DNA from: Thermococcus sp.
GTDB taxonomy: Archaea > Methanobacteriota_B > Thermococci > Thermococcales > Thermococcaceae
DNA length: 6,398 nucleotides
Reading direction: 5' to 3'
NCBI GenBank assembly: GCA_021160985.1
Contig: JAGHBN010000055.1
Location: forward strand, 1 to 6,398
Below the pieces are notes generated by a model that saw nothing but the letters and a program-made list of their open reading frames with translations, ran no database searches and was not told the origin of the DNA. A program made the position numbers and the translations under genes. Shown here one piece after another: positions 5,008 through 6,398 of this stretch. The stretch's first letter is position 1. The number at the start of each line of letters is the position of its first letter.

Positions 5008-5038
5008 TCTTCCATTTTCTTCTGCCACTTTTCTGGCA
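5008..5038 (+). terminator. T-rich region with small stem-loop, probable FBPase terminator
   Basis: Directly after the stop codon are several T-rich stretches (ATTCTTCCATTTTCTTC), then TGCCA-CTTTTC-TGGCA (5023-5038), a 5-bp stem with a 6-nt loop. Pyrimidine tracts of this kind end transcripts in these archaea. The hairpin is too weak to be decisive. Confidence 0.45.
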
Positions 5039-5083
5039 AACATTTTCGCAATATGATACTATTTTGTAACTCCACCGATTTTA

Positions 5084-5097
5084 GAAAACCTTAAATA
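5084..5097 (+). promoter_or_regulatory. GAPOR gene promoter (BRE/TATA)
   Basis: GAAAAC (5084-5089) followed by CTTAAATA (5090-5097) is a strong BRE/TATA pair. The start is expected near 5119-5121, a leader of about 25 nt. This places the glycolytic motif at 5113-5129 on top of the start site. The strong basal promoter fits a gene controlled by repression. Confidence 0.8.
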
Positions 5098-5112
5098 CGT
5101 TTTCAACCTACT

Positions 5113-5129
5113 CAACACTCGGAGTGATA
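5113..5129 (+). promoter_or_regulatory. Half-degenerate TGM (Tgr/TrmBL1 site), repressing position
   Basis: CAACAC-TCGGA-GTGATA keeps the right half of TATCAC-N5-GTGATA intact and four of six bases of the left half, with the correct 5-bp spacing. It lies downstream of the TATA box over the predicted start, the arrangement seen for glycolytic genes that Tgr represses during gluconeogenic growth. Confidence 0.7.
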
Positions 5130-5133
5130 CACC

Positions 5134-5140
5134 GGGGGGG
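5134..5140 (+). promoter_or_regulatory. Unusual all-G ribosome binding site of GAPOR
   Basis: A run of seven G residues ends five bases before the ATG at 5146, where other genes here have GGTGA or GGTGG. It can pair with the CCUCC-type 16S end partly through G-C and G-U pairs. A sequencing length error in the run would not affect the protein. Confidence 0.55.
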
Positions 5141-5145
5141 TTGTT

Positions 5146-6398
5146 ATGAAATTCACGGTTTTACACCTCAAACTGGACGAGAGGAATGTCGAAAGCGAGG
5201 AGCTGGAGAAGAAAGGAGTGTACGGCATCATAGACTACGGTATCGACCTTCACGAATCTCTTGAAACCCACTCCCTCGACTCCTACGACCCCAAGAACGT
5301 CGTTGTCATGGGTATGGGGCCGTTTTCTGGCTCGACTCTCCCCGGAGCGCACAGGCTCATGTTCTTCTTCCGCTCACCGCTCTACGGGACGCTGTTCCCC
5401 TCCGCTATGGGTGGAGCGGCCTACGCCTTCAAGAACGTCGGCGTTGACTTCGTGACCTTTGAGGGCAAGGCCGAGAAGCCCGTCGTGGTTCTCCTCTACA
5501 ACGACGGCGAGAACATTAAAGTTGAGCTCCACGAGATTGAACTTGAGAAGGTCGTTGAAATCTGGAGGGGCTACAAAGGCGAGGAGGGTGTCTATGCCCT
5601 TACCCAGTACCTCATCGACACCTTTGGAGGGCTCTTTGACTTCGAGTACCGCATAGCCGTTGTTGGGCCTGCCGCTCTTAACACCAACTACGGTGCGGTA
5701 TTCTCCCAGGCCCTCAGGAAGGGAGAGAGGCTCGTAGGCAGCGAGGACTGGGCCGCCCGCGGAGGCTCCGGAAGCGTTCTCCTCCGTGCCCACAACGTCG
5801 TTGGAATTATCTTTGGCGGAAAGCGGAGGAGGAGAACCTTCCCAGGTGAGGACATCAGCAACTTCAAGACCTCCAAGGGGATAGTTGAGGGCGTCCACAA
5901 GAAGCCCTACAACGAGGTCATAGCCGAGAAGACGACCAAGTACCGCTTCAACCCCAAGCTCAACACCGGCGGAACCTTCGGAGGCAATTATCCGGCCGAG
6001 GGCGACTTTGTCCCGATACTCAACTGGCAGATGCCCTACATCCCGAAGGAGGAGCGCATTAAGATACACGAGAACATAATGAAGCACTACTGGGAGCCCT
6101 TCAATGAGGAGGCGATAAAGCCCAAGAACTGGACGACCTGTGGCGAGCCCTGTCCGGTCGTCTGTAAGAAGTACCGCCGCGGCCACCACGTCGAGTACGA
6201 GCCCTACGAGGCCAACGGCCCGCTGAGCGGAAGCATCTCCCTAAGGGCAAGCGACGTAAGCGTCCACGCCGTTGATGCGATGGGCTTCGACGCCATCGAG
6301 TTCGGTGGAACAGCTGCCTGGGTTCTTGAGCTCGTCCACCGCGGTCTGCTCAAGCCAGAGGAAGTAGGCATAAGCGGCAAGCCCGAGTTCACGAAGGA
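5146..6398 (+). CDS. gor: Glyceraldehyde-3-phosphate:ferredoxin oxidoreductase (GAPOR), tungsten enzyme, N-terminal part
   Basis: GAPOR oxidises glyceraldehyde-3-phosphate to 3-phosphoglycerate with ferredoxin as acceptor, replacing GAPDH and phosphoglycerate kinase in the modified Embden-Meyerhof pathway. It is cytoplasmic and binds a tungstopterin and one 4Fe-4S cluster. 417 codons are visible of about 650 in the family; the C-terminus lies beyond the right edge. The start MKFTVLHLKLDERN and the block WAARGGSGSVL (residues 202-212, a version of the pterin-binding GRGGxG segment of the AOR family) mark the N-terminal domain. Cys332, Cys336 and Cys340 (TCGEPCPVVCKK) give three cluster ligands; the fourth is expected in the missing part. 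The sequence suits GAPOR rather than the AOR or FOR branches. The order FBPase-GAPOR matches TK2164-TK2163 as I recall. The ATG at 5146 follows a G7 ribosome binding site. Confidence 0.93.
   Translation, partial: MKFTVLHLKLDERNVESEELEKKGVYGIIDYGIDLHESLETHSLDSYDPKNVVVMGMGPFSGSTLPGAHRLMFFFRSPLYGTLFPSAMGGAAYAFKNVGVDFVTFEGKAEKPVVVLLYNDGENIKVELHEIELEKVVEIWRGYKGEEGVYALTQYLIDTFGGLFDFEYRIAVVGPAALNTNYGAVFSQALRKGERLVGSEDWAARGGSGSVLLRAHNVVGIIFGGKRRRRTFPGEDISNFKTSKGIVEGVHKKPYNEVIAEKTTKYRFNPKLNTGGTFGGNYPAEGDFVPILNWQMPYIPKEERIKIHENIMKHYWEPFNEEAIKPKNWTTCGEPCPVVCKKYRRGHHVEYEPYEANGPLSGSISLRASDVSVHAVDAMGFDAIEFGGTAAWVLELVHRGLLKPEEVGISGKPEFTK

Noticed and set aside
5023..5038. TGCCA-N6-TGGCA as a regulator site for GAPOR
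   Set aside because: It is more than 50 bp upstream of the TATA box and next to the FBPase stop; a small hairpin in the terminator region explains it as well.
4464..5075. 203-codon minus-strand frame antisense to the FBPase end
   Set aside because: No promoter or ribosome binding site is visible and the protein looks like no family I know; FBPase on the plus strand is certain.
5374..6189. Long (271-codon) minus-strand frame
   Set aside because: It lies wholly antisense to the clearly coding GAPOR gene and mirrors its codon bias; long shadow frames are common in GC-rich Thermococcus genes.
1..6398. CRISPR repeats, insertion sequences, tRNA or rRNA genes, defence systems
   Set aside because: No regularly spaced repeats, transposase, tRNA-like cloverleaf or rRNA segments were seen; apart from the guide RNA and regulatory sites the window is ordinary chromosomal backbone.

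Overview
The window comes from a hyperthermophilic archaeon of the order Thermococcales, most likely a Thermococcus. Evidence: an archaeal type V fructose-1,6-bisphosphatase beside a tungsten-type glyceraldehyde-3-phosphate:ferredoxin oxidoreductase (an order I recall as TK2164/TK2163 in T. kodakarensis), BRE/TATA promoters with short leaders, GGTGA/GGTGG ribosome binding sites, and protein sequences close to remembered Pyrococcus/Thermococcus homologues. It looks like ordinary chromosomal backbone; I see no mobile element, CRISPR array or virus gene.

Layout. (1) 1-578, minus: N-terminal half of glycine-cleavage T protein (gcvT), running off the left edge. (2) 682-1518, plus: tandem-domain universal stress protein, divergent from gcvT. 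(3) 1517-1578, minus: a previously unlisted candidate C/D box guide RNA with its own TATA box, squeezed between two convergent genes. (4) 1610-2508, minus: cutA and a DUF99 (EndoV-fold) gene coupled by an ATGA overlap. (5) 2578-2853, plus: acylphosphatase, divergent from cutA across a palindrome-framed TATA. (6) 2843-3436, minus: HTH-ACT regulator (COG2150 type), overlapping the acylphosphatase tail by 11 bp. (7) 3544-3780, plus: 78-residue orphan protein, divergent from the regulator. (8) 3879-5006, plus: bifunctional FBP aldolase/phosphatase. (9) 5146-6398, plus: GAPOR, running off the right edge.

How it works together. The right third is a carbon-flux switch: the FBPase commits triose phosphates to gluconeogenesis, whereas GAPOR oxidises glyceraldehyde-3-phosphate in glycolysis. 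Each carries a version of the Thermococcales glycolytic motif (TATCAC-N5-GTGATA, the site of Tgr/TrmBL1): upstream of the TATA box for FBPase (activating position) and downstream of it, at the predicted start site, for GAPOR (repressing position). One regulator could thus set the two neighbours in opposite directions. The left two thirds are housekeeping genes with little obvious shared function.

The least expected item is the C/D RNA: a kink-turn-competent terminal stem, boxes C, D', C' and D in order, and a consensus TATA box about 25 nt upstream of the stem. Gene starts were re-chosen where the longest reading frame begins inside the Shine-Dalgarno sequence (uspA, the 78-aa gene, FBPase) or ahead of a coupling overlap (DUF99). 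All function calls rest on reading the sequence and remembered families; no search was run.
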